64,000 bases of DNA, from contig NZ_CP044549.1 in NCBI RefSeq assembly GCF_009859475.1, forward strand, positions 682,001 to 746,000, written 5' to 3'. The notes under the pieces are model-generated. The model was given only the letters and a program-made list of their open reading frames with translations, searched no databases and was not told the DNA's origin. Below, one piece after another: positions 17,984 to 28,503 of this stretch (position 1 is its first letter; every line of letters starts with the position of its first letter). The DNA comes from Hydrogenophaga sp. BPS33 (GTDB lineage Bacteria; Pseudomonadota; Gammaproteobacteria; Burkholderiales; Burkholderiaceae_C). The translations under genes were made by a program, and so were the position numbers.

Positions 17984-18232
17984 ATATGTGACTCCTTGAA
18001 TGGTTGGGGGTTGAAGCAGTCCTTCGGGGCTGCGCGGCTTGAACGCGGATGGCGTTGGGCCGTGGAGTCACTGTAAGAAAGGAAGAAGGCATGGGATGTC
18101 GGGCGGGTCGCCACCTCTGTGTAGGACAGAGCCGATGCGAGGGCAGGGTTGTAGGAGCTGTCTGACGGTTGGCGCGAAGCAGGCCTGTTACATTGCTTGC
18201 GCATACCAGCACCCCTATTCGAGAAAGACACC
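17984..18232. promoter_or_regulatory. Divergent regulatory region between csbD-like and LuxR-type regulator genes
   Basis: This 249-bp spacer contains two direct repeats, TGTAGGAC at 18120-18127 and TGTAGGAG at 18150-18157. Their starts are exactly 30 bp apart, about three helical turns, so a dimeric regulator could bind both on one face. The half-site matches the palindrome at 17239. No clear -35/-10 pair was recognised. Confidence 0.45.
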
Positions 18233-18865
18233 ATGATCAAGGTAGGCATCGTCGACGACCACGCCATCGTGCGGTCCGGCTTGCGCCAGTTTCTCGGCGA
18301 ACACGTGGACCTGAAGGTGACAGGGGAAGCCAACAACGGCCGCGAGGCGCTCGAACTCGCACGCGGTGGCGAGGTCGACGTGCTGTTGATGGACATCTCG
18401 ATGCCGGACCAAGGTGGCGTGGACGCGTTGCAGGCCATCCGGGCCCGCTTTCCCGAGCTGCCCGTGCTCATCCTCAGCGGATTTCCGGAAGCCCAGTACG
18501 CCACCACGCTGCTGCGCAACGGCGCGAGTGGCTATCTCAACAAGGAATGTGAACCCGAAGACATCGTCAACGCCATACGCACGGTCGCGCGCGGGCGGCG
18601 CTACATCAGCCCGGCAGTGGCCGAGCTGCTGGCCGACAACGCGGCCGGCGATGCCGACCGCCCCCCGCACGAGTTGTTGTCCGAGCGCGAGTTGCAGGTG
18701 TTCTTGCGTCTGGCCAAGGGCGAGACCATCGGCAACATGGCCGAGGCGATGTTCTTGAGTGTCAAGACGGTGAGCACCTACCGTACCCGCGTGCTGGAAA
18801 AACTCAAGCTCACGAGCAACAGCGAACTCACCTACTACGCCTTGAAGAACGGGCTCATTCAGTAG
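18233..18865 (+). CDS. LuxR/NarL-family response regulator
   Basis: This 210-residue regulator has an N-terminal receiver (VGIVDDHAIVRSGLRQFL; phospho-acceptor Asp54 in LLMDISMP; LILSGF and LNKECEP) and a C-terminal LuxR helix-turn-helix (LLSERELQVFLRLAKGE, then MFLSVKTVSTYRTRVLEKL). The ATG at 18233 is preceded by GAGAAAG; an upstream TTG in frame lacks a ribosome site. It is the natural partner of the two HisKA_3 kinases encoded nearby on the other strand, and may control the CsbD, BON and DUF1328 genes around it (inference). Confidence 0.9.
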   Translation: MIKVGIVDDHAIVRSGLRQFLGEHVDLKVTGEANNGREALELARGGEVDVLLMDISMPDQGGVDALQAIRARFPELPVLILSGFPEAQYATTLLRNGASGYLNKECEPEDIVNAIRTVARGRRYISPAVAELLADNAAGDADRPPHELLSERELQVFLRLAKGETIGNMAEAMFLSVKTVSTYRTRVLEKLKLTSNSELTYYALKNGLIQ

Positions 18866-19019
18866 GCCTTGCGTGAGCCTGTCGGTGATTTCCTACTCGA
18901 TGCCGGCATGGGCGCTTGCAGCGGCAAGACGCATCCATTTTTAAAGTGAAGCCATCACAACGGTGGGCGTTGTGAACGCACCAAGGGTCGGCTTGCCGGC
19001 CTTGTCACAGGAGCCGAAC

Positions 19020-19184
19020 ATGCTTCACTATGCCGTGGTTTTTTTCGTGATCGCGCTGATTGCGGCCCTATTGGGTTTTGGCGGCATTGCCGCCAGCGCA
19101 GCCGGGATTGCGCAAATCTTGTTTGTGGTATTTCTCGTGCTGGCCGTCGCATCGGCCATCTTCGGGTTCATCCGCAGACGTTAG
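19020..19184 (+). CDS. DUF1328 small membrane protein (YtjA-like)
   Basis: This 54-residue protein consists of two hydrophobic segments ([20 protein letters not shown] and [20 protein letters not shown]) split by GGIAASAAG and ending in FGFIRRR, the complete DUF1328/YtjA pattern. AGGAG sits 8 bases before ATG 19020; an in-frame GTG upstream would add a tail that does not look like protein. These proteins are stress-induced in many proteobacteria and their function is unknown. The 3' end overlaps the convergent MFS gene by 17 bases. Confidence 0.85.
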   Translation: MLHYAVVFFVIALIAALLGFGGIAASAAGIAQILFVVFLVLAVASAIFGFIRRR

Positions 19185-20373
19185 AGGAGCCGCCGGCTTC
19201 GGCCTTCCACAGCGGCCACAACGCCCACAGGCCCAGAGCAGGGCCGACGGCCAACCAGGGCAGCAACAGGTTCAGTGCGGTGTGCTCCGCGAATGACACG
19301 AACAGCAGAATGCTGGCGATCGAAATGGCGAAGCCGATGCTGTTGGTGAGGGTTAGCACACTGCCCACTGCCTCGGGTGGGGCGTTGCGCGCGGTGAGGG
19401 CGGAGAACTGCGGCGAATCGCCGGCCACCGTGATGCCCCAGAGCAGCAACCAGCCGTAAAACACCACATCGGGCGCGGCGAGCGTCCACGGCGTTGCCAG
19501 GCAGCACAGGCCACTGATGGCAAGTTGCACGCCCGCCACGCGGGCGCTGCCCCAGCGCTGCGCCACCCAGCCCCCAGCGGCACAGCCGATCGCCCCCGCA
19601 CCGAGCACGAAGAAAGCCGTCCAAGACAGCGAGGCGCCTTGCATCCGGGTGGCCAGTACCAGGGGCACCATCACCCACATGGTGTAGAGCTCCCACATGT
19701 GGCCGAAATAGCCCAGCACCGAGCTGCGCACCCGTGCATCGGTCCACAGCGTGGCCAGGGCGCGCCATTGCAATACCGCCACGCGGGCTTGCGCGCCGGG
19801 CGGGTCGGCGGTGCAGAAGAACAGCAGGAGGCCGCCGCTCGCCGCCAGGGCCGCCACGCCCAGCATGAGCGTGGGCCAGGGCAACGCGCCGCCCAGTGCA
19901 CGCAGCGCGTGAGGGCTGGCCGAGCCCAGCACGAGTGCGCCCAGCAGCAGGCCGAGCGCGCCGCCCAGTCCACGCGCGTACCACTGCGCGGCGATCTTCA
20001 TGCCCACCGGGTAGATGCCCGCCAGAAAGAACCCTGTGGCAAAACGCCAGACGAGCAACGCCGAATAATCGCGCACCGTCCACCAGGCGCCCACGGTGCA
20101 GGCAGCCCCCGCGAGCGCGCACACCAGGAACACACGGCGCGGCGCAAAGCGGTCGGCGATGGCCAGCAGGGCGAACACCAGCGTGCCCAGGATGAAGCCG
20201 AATTGCAGCGACGACGTGAGCGTGCCCACCGCGCCGGTGGCCCAGCCCAGCTCGCGCTGCAAGTCGGGCATGACCGCGTTGACCGCGAACCACAACGAAG
20301 TGCCCAGGAATTGCGCCAGCACCAATACCGGCAGGACATGGCGTGGGACGGGGGTGCTGTGCGCCGTGGCCAT
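19168..20373 (-). CDS. MFS transporter
   Basis: This 401-residue major-facilitator protein has about twelve hydrophobic segments. The loop between TM2 and TM3 reads [15 protein letters not shown], the usual basic MFS signature region. ATG 20373 lies two bases after the stop of the XRE regulator gene on the same strand, so both are in one transcript. The substrate cannot be told from the sequence; the early [20 protein letters not shown] is seen in a broad group of uncharacterised proteobacterial permeases. Confidence 0.85.
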   Translation of the reverse strand: MATAHSTPVPRHVLPVLVLAQFLGTSLWFAVNAVMPDLQRELGWATGAVGTLTSSLQFGFILGTLVFALLAIADRFAPRRVFLVCALAGAACTVGAWWTVRDYSALLVWRFATGFFLAGIYPVGMKIAAQWYARGLGGALGLLLGALVLGSASPHALRALGGALPWPTLMLGVAALAASGGLLLFFCTADPPGAQARVAVLQWRALATLWTDARVRSSVLGYFGHMWELYTMWVMVPLVLATRMQGASLSWTAFFVLGAGAIGCAAGGWVAQRWGSARVAGVQLAISGLCCLATPWTLAAPDVVFYGWLLLWGITVAGDSPQFSALTARNAPPEAVGSVLTLTNSIGFAISIASILLFVSFAEHTALNLLLPWLAVGPALGLWALWPLWKAEAGGSSNVCG

Positions 20374-20375
20374 GG

Positions 20376-21107
20376 TCAGCGCCGCAATCGCGCGAACGCC
20401 TCGAATTCCCAACTGCGCATGGCCAGCACCAGCGTGTAGCCCTCACGGTCCTTCTCGTGCAGCTTCTGGTCGGTCTGATGCTGCTGGGCGAAGTCCTGTG
20501 CCACGCGCTGCAGCCGTTCCAGAAAACCCGGCGCGAGCGTGCGGCTGACCGAGCCGTGTACCAGCATCACGCCCTCGCCCGTGCCGTCGAAACCGCCCGC
20601 GAAATAGTCGAGCAGGGCGTGTTCGCGGAAGTAGTTCATCACCGGCCCGTGCGGGCGCCAGCGGAAGGTCTTGGCCAACTTGAGGCGGTAGCGGTTGAGC
20701 GGCCGCAGGTCGATGATGCCGATGCGGTCGAGCTGCACCAGGTACTTCACGCACTCCGCTTCGGTCAAGCGGTACCGCGCCGTCATCTGCTCCAGCGTCC
20801 ACTGGCTGAGCACGCAGATGGCGACGAGCAGCAGTTTTTTGTCCGCCACCACCGCCCGTTCCTGCTCCTGCGTCATCTCGCGCAAGAGCGGCTGCGCGTC
20901 GGCCACGCGGCGTGCGAGTTCGGCGAAGTCCAGCTTGAGCGCACGGCAAATTTCGTCGACGCGTCCGAGCGACATCTCTCCGCTGGCCAGCATGCGCTTG
21001 ACGCTGGATTCGGCCATGCCGATGGCCAGGGCCAGATCGGCGTACGTCATCTGCGCCGCTTTGAGTTCCTTTTTCAGCGCGGAGACGAGGTCGGCGGTGG
21101 TGCTCAT
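20376..21107 (-). CDS. XRE-family transcriptional regulator
   Basis: This 243-residue protein has a Cro/CI-type helix-turn-helix at residues 5-65 (MTYADLALAIGMAESSVKRM and MSLGRVDEICRALKLDF). A C-terminal domain of about 170 residues follows (WTLEQMTARYRLTEAECVKYL could be a second winged helix, then RYRLKLAKTFRW). ATG 21107 begins the conserved part; the longer open frame upstream is divergent promoter DNA. It is transcribed with the MFS gene and divergently from the MFS-PlsC gene, either of which could be its target. Confidence 0.85.
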   Translation of the reverse strand: MSTTADLVSALKKELKAAQMTYADLALAIGMAESSVKRMLASGEMSLGRVDEICRALKLDFAELARRVADAQPLLREMTQEQERAVVADKKLLLVAICVLSQWTLEQMTARYRLTEAECVKYLVQLDRIGIIDLRPLNRYRLKLAKTFRWRPHGPVMNYFREHALLDYFAGGFDGTGEGVMLVHGSVSRTLAPGFLERLQRVAQDFAQQHQTDQKLHEKDREGYTLVLAMRSWEFEAFARLRR

Positions 21108-21284
21108 GGGCTTGAAGTATCGGAAGGCGGTACTGGCGGGTGGGAATGCTGCGACTGTATCGGAGTGCAATGCCGCGCAGGGCGTCGCTCGCGCAGACTG
21201 CGCCGCACCCAGGCCATGCGGCAGAATGCGCGAGCCGCAGGCCGATGGCAACCACACGACAACAGCACATCTGGAGGAGCCCGC

Positions 21285-23243
21285 ATGAGCAACACCACCG
21301 CCACCCCATCCGCAGTGGCCCATTCACCCGCTGCTGCTGCCCACGAAGGCGGGCAATTTGCCTTGCTGGGTCAGCGCCGTTTCGCGCCCTTCTTCTGGAC
21401 GCAGTTTCTGGGCGCGGCCAACGACAACCTGTTCAAGTTCGCTTTCACGGTGATGGTGACCTACCAGCTGCAGGTGGCGTGGCTGCCGCCGGCACTGGCC
21501 GGGCTGGTCATTGGCGCGCTGTTCATCCTGCCGTTTCTGCTGTTCTCCGCCACCAGTGGCCAACTCGCGGACAAGTACGACAAGAAGACCTTGATCGTGT
21601 TCGTGAAGCGCTTGGAGGTGCTCATCATGGCGGTGGCGGCCTGGGCGTTTTTCAGCGCCAGCGTTCCCCTTTTGCTCTTGTGCACCTTCCTCATGGGCCT
21701 GCACTCCACCTTGTTCGGTCCGGTGAAGTTCGCCTACCTCCCGCACCACCTGAGCGAGCGCGAGCTGACTGGTGGCAACGGCATGGTGGAGATGGGCACC
21801 TTCGTCGCCATCCTGCTGGGCAACCTGGCCGGAGGTTTGATCATCGCCATTCCGGAGATCGGCGCGCACCACGTGGGGTTCAGCTGCGTGGCACTGGCTT
21901 TGATCGGGCGGCTGACCGCGCAGGCCGTGCCGGTCACGCCCGCCACCGACCCGGGGCTGACCATCAACTGGAACCCCTTCACCGAAACCTGGCGCAACCT
22001 CAAGCTCGCGCATGGCAATACGGTGGTGTTCCGCTCGGTCCTGGGCATCAGTTGGATGTGGTTCTTCGGCGCGGTGTTCCTGAGCCAGTTTCCGAGCTTC
22101 GCCAAGGAGGTGCTGCACGGCAACGAGCAGGTCGCCTCGTTGTTGCTGATCGTGTTCTCGGTCGGTATCGGCACCGGCTCGCTGTTGTGCGAAGTGCTTT
22201 CGCGCCGACACGTGGAAATCGGCCTGGTACCGCTGGGCGCTTTCGGCATGAGCGTGTTTTCCATCGACCTGTACTTCGCCTCGCGGGGCTTGCCCACGGT
22301 GGCCGCCCAAGGCGTGGCGCAGTTCGTGGTGGTGCCCGGGCATTGGCGCGTGCTGGTCGACCTGACGCTGCTCAGCCTTTTCGCCGGCCTCTACAGCGTG
22401 CCCATGTACGCGCTGATCCAGATGCGCAGCCAGCCCACGCACCGCGCGCGCATCATCGCGGCCAACAACATCCTCAACGCCTTGTTCATGATCGGCAGCG
22501 CCGTCATGGCCGGCGCGCTGCTCAAGGCGGGCTTCACGATTCCGCAAATGTTCCTGCTGGTGGGTCTGGCCAACGCGGTGGTGGCGTTCTACATCTTCCT
22601 GCTGGTGCCCGAGTACCTCTTGCGCTTCGTGGCCTGGGTGGCCTCGCGCTGCGTCTACCGCTTCAAGGTCACGGGCGACGCGCACATTCCCACCGAAGGC
22701 GCGGCGATCATCGTCTGCAACCACGTGAGCTACGTCGATGCGGTGCTGCTCATGGCCGCGAGCCCACGCCCGATGCGCTTCCTGATGGACCACCGCATCT
22801 TCAAGGTGCCGGTGCTCGGCTGGCTGTTCAGGCTGGCCAAGGCCATCCCGATCGCACCGCAGAAGGAGGACCCAGTGGCCTATGAGGCGGCGTTCGAAGC
22901 GGCCGCCGCTGTGCTGCGCGAGGGTGATCTGCTGGCGATCTTCCCCGAGGGAGGTATCACAACCGATGGCGCTCTGCAGCCTTTCAAAGGCGGCGTGATG
23001 AAGATCCTGGAGCGCGCCGAGGCCGATGGCCTCCAGGTGCCGGTGATCCCCATGGCACTCACCCATCTCTGGGGCTCGTTTTTCAGCCGCGTGGAGATGC
23101 ACAACGGCACCAAGACGGCCATGGTCCGGCCGTTCCGCCGTGGCGTTTTCAACCGTGTCGGACTGAACGTGGGCGAACCCCTCGCGTCGCACGCGGTGAC
23201 GCCTGAGGGCTTGCACGTCCGCGTGGCGCAGTTGTTGCACTGA
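21285..23243 (+). CDS. MFS transporter fused to 1-acyl-glycerophosphate acyltransferase (LplT-PlsC type)
   Basis: This 652-residue two-domain protein has GGAGGAGC before ATG 21285. Residues about 25-430 form an MFS unit like lysophospholipid flippase LplT (FFWTQFLGAANDNLFKFAF; LADKYDKKTLIVFVKRLEV). Residues about 450-645 form a PlsC acyltransferase with the HX4D catalytic motif in NHVSYVDAV near residue 480 and the substrate motif FPEGGITTDG. Together they would import and re-acylate lysophospholipids at the inner membrane. The acyl-ACP synthetase domain found in E. coli Aas and in three-part fusions is absent, so the acyl donor must come from elsewhere. Confidence 0.9.
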   Translation: MSNTTATPSAVAHSPAAAAHEGGQFALLGQRRFAPFFWTQFLGAANDNLFKFAFTVMVTYQLQVAWLPPALAGLVIGALFILPFLLFSATSGQLADKYDKKTLIVFVKRLEVLIMAVAAWAFFSASVPLLLLCTFLMGLHSTLFGPVKFAYLPHHLSERELTGGNGMVEMGTFVAILLGNLAGGLIIAIPEIGAHHVGFSCVALALIGRLTAQAVPVTPATDPGLTINWNPFTETWRNLKLAHGNTVVFRSVLGISWMWFFGAVFLSQFPSFAKEVLHGNEQVASLLLIVFSVGIGTGSLLCEVLSRRHVEIGLVPLGAFGMSVFSIDLYFASRGLPTVAAQGVAQFVVVPGHWRVLVDLTLLSLFAGLYSVPMYALIQMRSQPTHRARIIAANNILNALFMIGSAVMAGALLKAGFTIPQMFLLVGLANAVVAFYIFLLVPEYLLRFVAWVASRCVYRFKVTGDAHIPTEGAAIIVCNHVSYVDAVLLMAASPRPMRFLMDHRIFKVPVLGWLFRLAKAIPIAPQKEDPVAYEAAFEAAAAVLREGDLLAIFPEGGITTDGALQPFKGGVMKILERAEADGLQVPVIPMALTHLWGSFFSRVEMHNGTKTAMVRPFRRGVFNRVGLNVGEPLASHAVTPEGLHVRVAQLLH

Positions 23244-23383
23244 AATGCGCGTCGGGTGTCTCCGGTTCTCGGTATCACCATTCGATACCGATCACACGAT
23301 CGATCGATACACATGCAAACCGACGAGGCCTTGAAGACCTGGTCGAAGCACCATCGCGGCTCCTCAACAACCCCAAGGTTTTT

Positions 23384-23896
23384 ATGGCCTCGAACCGCTC
23401 TCCCCTCATCGTGATGCGCGACACCCGCGCCTGGCAGCTCCAGGTCTGGGTCTCGTTCGGCATCGCCGTGTTCCTCTGTGCCACGGGCCTGGCGTACCTG
23501 CCCGGCCAGGCGCTGGATCGCGCCTTCATGGTGATGGGCTACGTGTTCTGTCTCTCCACCGTGTTCGTCTTGTCCAAGGCGGTGCGCGATGGACAGAAGG
23601 CGTCGCTGAGTGGCGAAGCCGAAACGCCGATGTGGCGCCTGGTCGTGTGGGGAGGTTTTGCTGTCGCCATGGCGTTGACGGGCTGGGGCTTGCTGCGCAT
23701 GGAGATCAACGACACCTACCGCGCCTATCTGGGTGTGAGCTGGCTCTACCTCGTCACCTCGGCCTTCACCCTGGCCAAGACCCTGCGCGACCGCCACGAA
23801 GCCGATCTGGCCGAGGCGCACGTGCGCGGAGAAATGCTCGGCCGTCAGCAGGCCCAGCAGGCCCAGCAGGAACGCGCCGCTGCCCATGCCGAATAA
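23384..23896 (+). CDS. YiaA/YiaB-family inner membrane protein
   Basis: This 170-residue protein has four predicted membrane segments in two repeated pairs (WVSFGIAVFLCATGLAYLP with YVFCLSTVFVLSKAVRD, and VVWGGFAVAMALTGWGLLR with YLVTSAFTLAKTLRDRHE). This duplicated unit is the YiaA/YiaB domain, of unknown function. The C-terminus is charged and Gln/Ala-rich and probably coiled. It is first in a run of four tightly spaced genes for envelope proteins. Confidence 0.85.
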   Translation: MASNRSPLIVMRDTRAWQLQVWVSFGIAVFLCATGLAYLPGQALDRAFMVMGYVFCLSTVFVLSKAVRDGQKASLSGEAETPMWRLVVWGGFAVAMALTGWGLLRMEINDTYRAYLGVSWLYLVTSAFTLAKTLRDRHEADLAEAHVRGEMLGRQQAQQAQQERAAAHAE

Positions 23897-23930
23897 GCCT
23901 CCATCCTTTCACCGACAACAGGACACTCTC

Positions 23931-24398
23931 ATGGACAAGACCATTTCAAACCTGATGAAGCTCGCCGCCAGCGTGTGCCTTGCGCTGACCATGGTCAGCA
24001 CGCCCGCCCGCGCGCAGAGCGAGGCCTCGGTCGCGTTGTCGATGCTGCCTGTCGCCTCGGTGGCCTCGGTCGCCGCCACGGCTTCTGTCGGGGCAGCCGC
24101 TGTCAGTACGTTGCCGGTGGCACTGTCCGCCACCAGTGCGGTGCTGGTGGTCAAGACGGTGGAGAGCACCGCGCGCGGCACGGTTTACGTGTTGGAGCGG
24201 GCGTCGGACGGCGCGCGAGCCAGCGTGGAAGTGGCGGGGCGCGCCGCTTTGGGCGTGGCGGCGGGTGTGGGCACCGCAGTCACGGTCAGTGTGATCGGCA
24301 CCGGCGTGCTGCTCTCCGCCGCAGGCGAGGTGCTGGCCTTCATTCCCAACGAGCTGGGCCGTGCACTGTTGCACAACGAACGGGTGACACGCCAATGA
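23931..24398 (+). CDS. Exported Ala/Val/Ser-rich protein of unknown function
   Basis: This 155-residue protein has a signal peptide (MDKTISNLMKLAASVCLALTMVSTPARA, cleaved before QSEASV). The mature part is almost all small residues (VASVASVAATASVGAAAVST) and contains two hydrophobic stretches, around 55-75 and 110-135 (AALGVAAGVGTAVTVSVIGT), that could be membrane hairpins. No family is recognised. The stop overlaps the next start by 4 bases (ATGA), so it is co-translated with the DUF2145 gene. Confidence 0.75.
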   Translation: MDKTISNLMKLAASVCLALTMVSTPARAQSEASVALSMLPVASVASVAATASVGAAAVSTLPVALSATSAVLVVKTVESTARGTVYVLERASDGARASVEVAGRAALGVAAGVGTAVTVSVIGTGVLLSAAGEVLAFIPNELGRALLHNERVTRQ

Positions 24399-25198
24399 CC
24401 ACGACCTTGCTGCGAACCGTGTGCGGCCTTGCCGCCGCTCTGCTGCTCGCCACCACCGCCCATGCGGGCCGCTCCTGCGAACACAAACCCTTGACCGCGC
24501 AGGGCATCGAGCAAGGCATGGCCTTGGCGTTGCGAACCTCGCAGGCGTTGGACGCCGAACATGCCCGCAGCGGCGCGCGCGTGGTGGTGCTCGCGCGTGC
24601 CGGACAAGACCTGAGCAAATACCAGTTGCGCTATTCGCATCTGGGTTGGGCCTACAAGACCGATGCCGGTCTCTGGCGCGTGCTGCACAAGCTCAACCAG
24701 TGCGGCACCGCCACCAGCGACCTGTACCGCCAGGGCCTGGGTGAGTTCTTTCTCGACGACGTGTGGCGCCATGAAGCCGCATGGGTGGTGCCCGCGCCGG
24801 CCTTGCAAGCGCCGCTGTGGGTACTGCTCAACGACTCCCGCCGCTCGATCGTGCTGCACGAACGGGCCTACAACCTGGTGAGCTACCCGTGGAGCCAGCG
24901 CTACCAGCAGTCCAATCAATGGGCGCTGGAAACGATGTCCATGGCCGTAGAGCCTGGCGTGAGTACGCGGGAACAAGCGCAGGCCTGGCTGCGTTTCAAG
25001 GGCTACCAGCCGACCACGCTCACGCTGCGCGCGTTCACGCGGCTGGGCGCGCGGGCCGGCACGGCCAACGTGGCCTTCGACGACCATCCGAACGAGAAGC
25101 GCTTTGCCGATCGCATCGAAACCGTCACGGTGGATTCGGTGTTCGAATGGTTCGCGCGCAGCGGTCTGGCGTCTTCGCCTCAGGCGATCGCGCTGTAA
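24395..25198 (+). CDS. DUF2145-family exported protein
   Basis: This 267-residue protein has a signal peptide (MTTTLLRTVCGLAAALLLATTAHA) and a mature domain matching DUF2145: VVVLARAGQDLSKYQLRYSH, then LGWAYKTDAGLWRVLHKLN with the Cys/Gly turn, and VSYPWSQRYQQSNQWALE. The H..W..Y/N pattern and conserved cysteine are reminiscent of periplasmic NlpC-like or transglutaminase-like folds, but this is not proven. It overlaps the upstream gene and precedes the zinc-ribbon membrane protein by 27 bases. Confidence 0.8.
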   Translation: MTTTLLRTVCGLAAALLLATTAHAGRSCEHKPLTAQGIEQGMALALRTSQALDAEHARSGARVVVLARAGQDLSKYQLRYSHLGWAYKTDAGLWRVLHKLNQCGTATSDLYRQGLGEFFLDDVWRHEAAWVVPAPALQAPLWVLLNDSRRSIVLHERAYNLVSYPWSQRYQQSNQWALETMSMAVEPGVSTREQAQAWLRFKGYQPTTLTLRAFTRLGARAGTANVAFDDHPNEKRFADRIETVTVDSVFEWFARSGLASSPQAIAL

Positions 25199-25225
25199 AG
25201 CAGTTTTATCCTGGAGGAGTTCAAC

Positions 25226-26287
25226 ATGGGCAAGGCATTGCGTTGGTCGGAGAAATGGTTTCGCCGCGGGCTGTGGCTGGTGGCGTTTCTGTTTGCGTGG
25301 TTCCTGGTGGGCTTGGGCGGCACCATCGTGGGCGACTTGCCGCAGGTGGAGCAGCGACGCACGCTGGACGACTTTCTGGACCCGCAGCGGGCACCCGCGC
25401 TCAAGCGCGCGGTCGAAGACGCGCGGCGCACCGAGCGCGAAGCGCAGAGCGTGCTGGAGCAGGCGCAGTTGCGCCAGCAGACCGCGCAGGCCAACCACCG
25501 CGCGGCGCGCGATACGTTTGGAAATTGGCTGGCCACGCGCAATGCCACGCAGCGGCCCGAACAAGACCCCGAGTTGATCGAGCGCACGCGCCAGCTCGAT
25601 GGCTACCGCCAGGCCGAGCGCGATGCGCTGGCGGCGGTGGAGGCGCAGCAGCAAGCGGCGCTCAACGCCAGCCAGGCACAGCAGCGCGCACAGGAGGGTT
25701 TGCAGGTGCTGGAAGACCAGGCGCGCGACACCTTCATGGCGGCCCAGCGCGCGCAAGAACTGCGCGTTTTCCTCTACCGCCTCGCGCTCACCTTGCCCTT
25801 GCTGGTGGTGGCAGGTTGGCTGTTTGCGAAGCAGCGCAAGAGCACCTATTGGCCGTTCGTATGGGGCTTCATCTTCTTCGCGCTGTTCGCCTTTTTCGTG
25901 GAGCTGATGCCGTACCTGCCGAGCTACGGCGGCTATGTGCGCTACATCGTCGGCATCGTGCTCACGGTGATCGGCGGGCGCTACGCCATCGCCGCCTTGC
26001 AGCGCTACTTGGAGCGGCAACAGCAAGCCGAGGCGCTGCCCGACCGCGAGCGGCGCCAGGAGCTGGACTACGACCTCGCGCAGGCCCGTCTGGCCAAGAG
26101 CGTGTGCCCCGGGTGCGAGCGCCCGCTGGACCTGAGGGACCCGAAGAACGACTTCTGCGCGCACTGCGGCATGGGCTTGCACAACCACTGCGTCAAATGC
26201 AACGCGCGCAAGAATGCGTTCACACGCTACTGTTACGCGTGTGGGGAGCCCTCGGCGCGAATGGACGGCGCGGCACCAGCGGGTTGA
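25226..26287 (+). CDS. Membrane protein with long coiled coil and C-terminal zinc ribbon
   Basis: In this 353-residue protein TM1 is near residues 14-37 (GLWLVAFLFAWFLVGLGG). A Glu/Gln/Ala-rich coiled coil of about 130 residues follows (60-185). TM2-TM4 are at about 190-260, then a charged helix, and a double zinc ribbon at about 293-343 with CPGC, CAHC, CVKC and CYAC pairs. GGAGGAGTT precedes the ATG. Such proteins are sometimes labelled peptidases in databases, but no catalytic motif is visible. It is last in the YiaA/B-DUF2145 cluster; function unknown. Confidence 0.75.
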   Translation: MGKALRWSEKWFRRGLWLVAFLFAWFLVGLGGTIVGDLPQVEQRRTLDDFLDPQRAPALKRAVEDARRTEREAQSVLEQAQLRQQTAQANHRAARDTFGNWLATRNATQRPEQDPELIERTRQLDGYRQAERDALAAVEAQQQAALNASQAQQRAQEGLQVLEDQARDTFMAAQRAQELRVFLYRLALTLPLLVVAGWLFAKQRKSTYWPFVWGFIFFALFAFFVELMPYLPSYGGYVRYIVGIVLTVIGGRYAIAALQRYLERQQQAEALPDRERRQELDYDLAQARLAKSVCPGCERPLDLRDPKNDFCAHCGMGLHNHCVKCNARKNAFTRYCYACGEPSARMDGAAPAG

Positions 26288-26385
26288 ACGCATCTTTCGC
26301 TGCGCAGGGAACCAAGCGGATGAGGGGCATCTCTATGCTCTGCCTTCCGCAGAGAAGGCCGCTCGATCCCCACCGATTTTTTCTC

Positions 26386-28457
<2,072 letters not shown>

Positions 28458-28503
28458 TCAACGCCCTTTCCCAAAAGGGAACATCTGGCGAAGATCGCCT
28501 GAA

